From: Phycisphaerales bacterium
GTDB lineage: Bacteria; Planctomycetota; Phycisphaerae; UBA1845
DNA: 64,000 nt
Direction of reading: 5' to 3'
Assembly (NCBI GenBank): GCA_013140575.1
Contig: JABFSN010000151.1
Location: 1 to 64,000 of the forward strand
The position numbers and the translations under genes were made by a program. A model generated the notes under the pieces. It saw nothing but the letters and a program-made list of their open reading frames with translations, had not been told where the DNA came from and did not search any database. This document shows positions 63,174 to 64,000 of the stretch, piece after piece (position 1 is the first letter of the stretch; each line of letters begins with the position of its first letter).

Positions 63174-63740
63174 CTAATGCGCCTCGATCTCCTTCGCCTT
63201 GCCCGAGATCAGTTTGTCGATCTCGTCCTCGTGGTGCTTGGTGATTTTCTGGATGGCTTCCTTGGCGGCGTCGGCCTCGTCCTCGCTCAACTTCGATGCC
63301 TTCTTGTCCAGGTCGATCTGCTTGTTGACGTCGCGGCGGATGTTGCGCACCGCGATCTTCTGCGCCTCGCCCATCTTCTTGACCGAATTGGACAGTTGCG
63401 ACCGCCGCTCGCCCGACAGCGGCGGAATCGGAAGGCGGATGATCTTGCCGTCCGACATGGGCGTGATCCCCAGGTCCGACGACTGCAGCCCGCGTTCGAT
63501 GTCCTTGGTCGTCGACGGGTCGAACGGTTTGATCATGATCGTGCCCGGATCCGGCAGGCTGATCGACGCCAGTTCGCGAAGCTGCATCGTGCTGCCATAC
63601 GATGGCACTTCGATCCGCAGATGATCGACCAGCCCCGGCGTCGCCTGCCCCGTGCGCACCCCGCGCAGCTCATCCTTCAAAAACTCCACCGACTTGACCA
63701 TGCCCGCACGGGCCTTCTTTTCAATCTCCGATTCGCTCAT
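63174..63740 (-). CDS. frr: Ribosome recycling factor
   Basis: 188 residues. The three-helix bundle and small domain are complete; LRGVRTGQATPGLVDHLRIE (about 26-45), TIMIKPFDPSTTKDIERGLQ, IPPLSGERRSQL and AVRNIRRDVNKQIDLDKK are diagnostic. With EF-G it splits post-termination ribosomes. It lies downstream of pyrH on the minus strand with 78 bp between, the usual pyrH-frr order. Confidence 0.96.
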   Translation of the reverse strand: MSESEIEKKARAGMVKSVEFLKDELRGVRTGQATPGLVDHLRIEVPSYGSTMQLRELASISLPDPGTIMIKPFDPSTTKDIERGLQSSDLGITPMSDGKIIRLPIPPLSGERRSQLSNSVKKMGEAQKIAVRNIRRDVNKQIDLDKKASKLSEDEADAAKEAIQKITKHHEDEIDKLISGKAKEIEAH

Positions 63741-63818
63741 GTCCAGCCCCTTGTGCGCCGTTCGTGCAGGCGAATTCCGACGCGCCGGTCTCGGCGATTG
63801 CCATGGCGCGACGACACG

Positions 63819-64000
63819 TCAGTCTTCCAAATCCAAATTCCGTCCCACGGGCGCTTGAACTTGAATGACCCGTCCCTTTTCGCCTTTCGCCTTTCGCCTT
63901 TCGCCTTTCAACAACCGATCATTCGTCTCACTCACCAGCGTCCCCAGCGGCTCGCCCCGCACGATCGCGGACATGTGACCCGATTGCCACAGATCGAACA
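63819..64000 (-). CDS. pyrH: UMP kinase, C-terminal part (5' end outside the window)
   Basis: The frame entering from the right edge reads FDLWQSGHMSAIVRGEPLGT followed by LVS, the normal C-terminus of UMP kinase (vF......g.i.rvv.Ge..GTLV). It continues for 38 more residues, with KGERRKAKGEK encoded by a 7-bp repeat, before the TGA at 63819. UMP kinase makes UDP for pyrimidine nucleotides. Only the last 60 codons are in the window. Confidence 0.85.
   Translation of the reverse strand, partial: FDLWQSGHMSAIVRGEPLGTLVSETNDRLLKGERRKAKGEKGRVIQVQAPVGRNLDLED
63878..63908. repeat. 7-bp tandem repeat inside the pyrH tail
   Basis: Four and a half units of TTTCGCC (GGCGAAA on the coding strand). Related imperfect units lie at 15711-15742 upstream of rplJ. 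Confidence 0.85.

Overview
The window looks like a Planctomycetota chromosome. It is GC-rich, its EF-Tu has an atypical switch I (KILTI where RGITI is expected), its bL17 carries a large insertion, its SecE has extra membrane segments, and its intergenic regions are crowded with hairpin repeats. The phylum call is inference from gene content; no rRNA gene is present.

Layout. (a) 1-5826, + strand: a redox gene cluster made of the 3' end of a flavin/2Fe-2S reductase, a cyclic-nucleotide-domain protein fused to a four-cluster 4Fe-4S domain, a membrane protein with two histidine pairs typical of a bis-haem cytochrome b, and a ten-haem cytochrome c. The last three overlap by ATGA junctions, and together they look like a transmembrane electron conduit. 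(b) 6207-10078: a lipoprotein hydrolase, rnc, rpmH and a large unknown coiled-coil membrane protein. (c) 10332-47965: the translation/transcription supercluster: tRNA-Thr, tuf, rpmG, tRNA-Trp, secE, nusG, rplK, rplA, rplJ, rplL, rpoB, rpoC, rpsL, rpsG, fusA, the S10 and spc operons through secY and map, then rpmJ, rpsM, rpsK, rpsD, rpoA and rplQ. (d) 48018-64000: a looser region with HIT, RND transporter, HAD, secreted and Kazal-like proteins, PIN-TRAM, ispD, a lipoprotein, nucleases, an SGNH protein, frr and the 3' end of pyrH.

The conserved supercluster is broken by foreign-looking genes in three places. Five small genes lie between rpoB and rpoC: two HEPN genes, each overlapping a gene of a shared unrecognised 90-residue family, around a GNAT-like gene. 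A bioY gene lies between rpsL and rpsG. A NYN-domain gene with an in-frame TGA lies between rpsK and rpsD. The rpoB-rpoC cassette is the strongest candidate for an undescribed system, probably toxin-antitoxin-like or regulatory.

The right-hand part holds a family of about 170 bp miniature inverted-repeat elements: two full-length copies, one truncated and one degenerate. Each has two hairpins. They end at CTAG sites, twice exactly on a stop codon. One copy separates a duplicated ispD 5' end from intact ispD. Another hairpin-repeat family brackets rplK. Neither rpmD (uL30), infA nor adk is found at its usual place.
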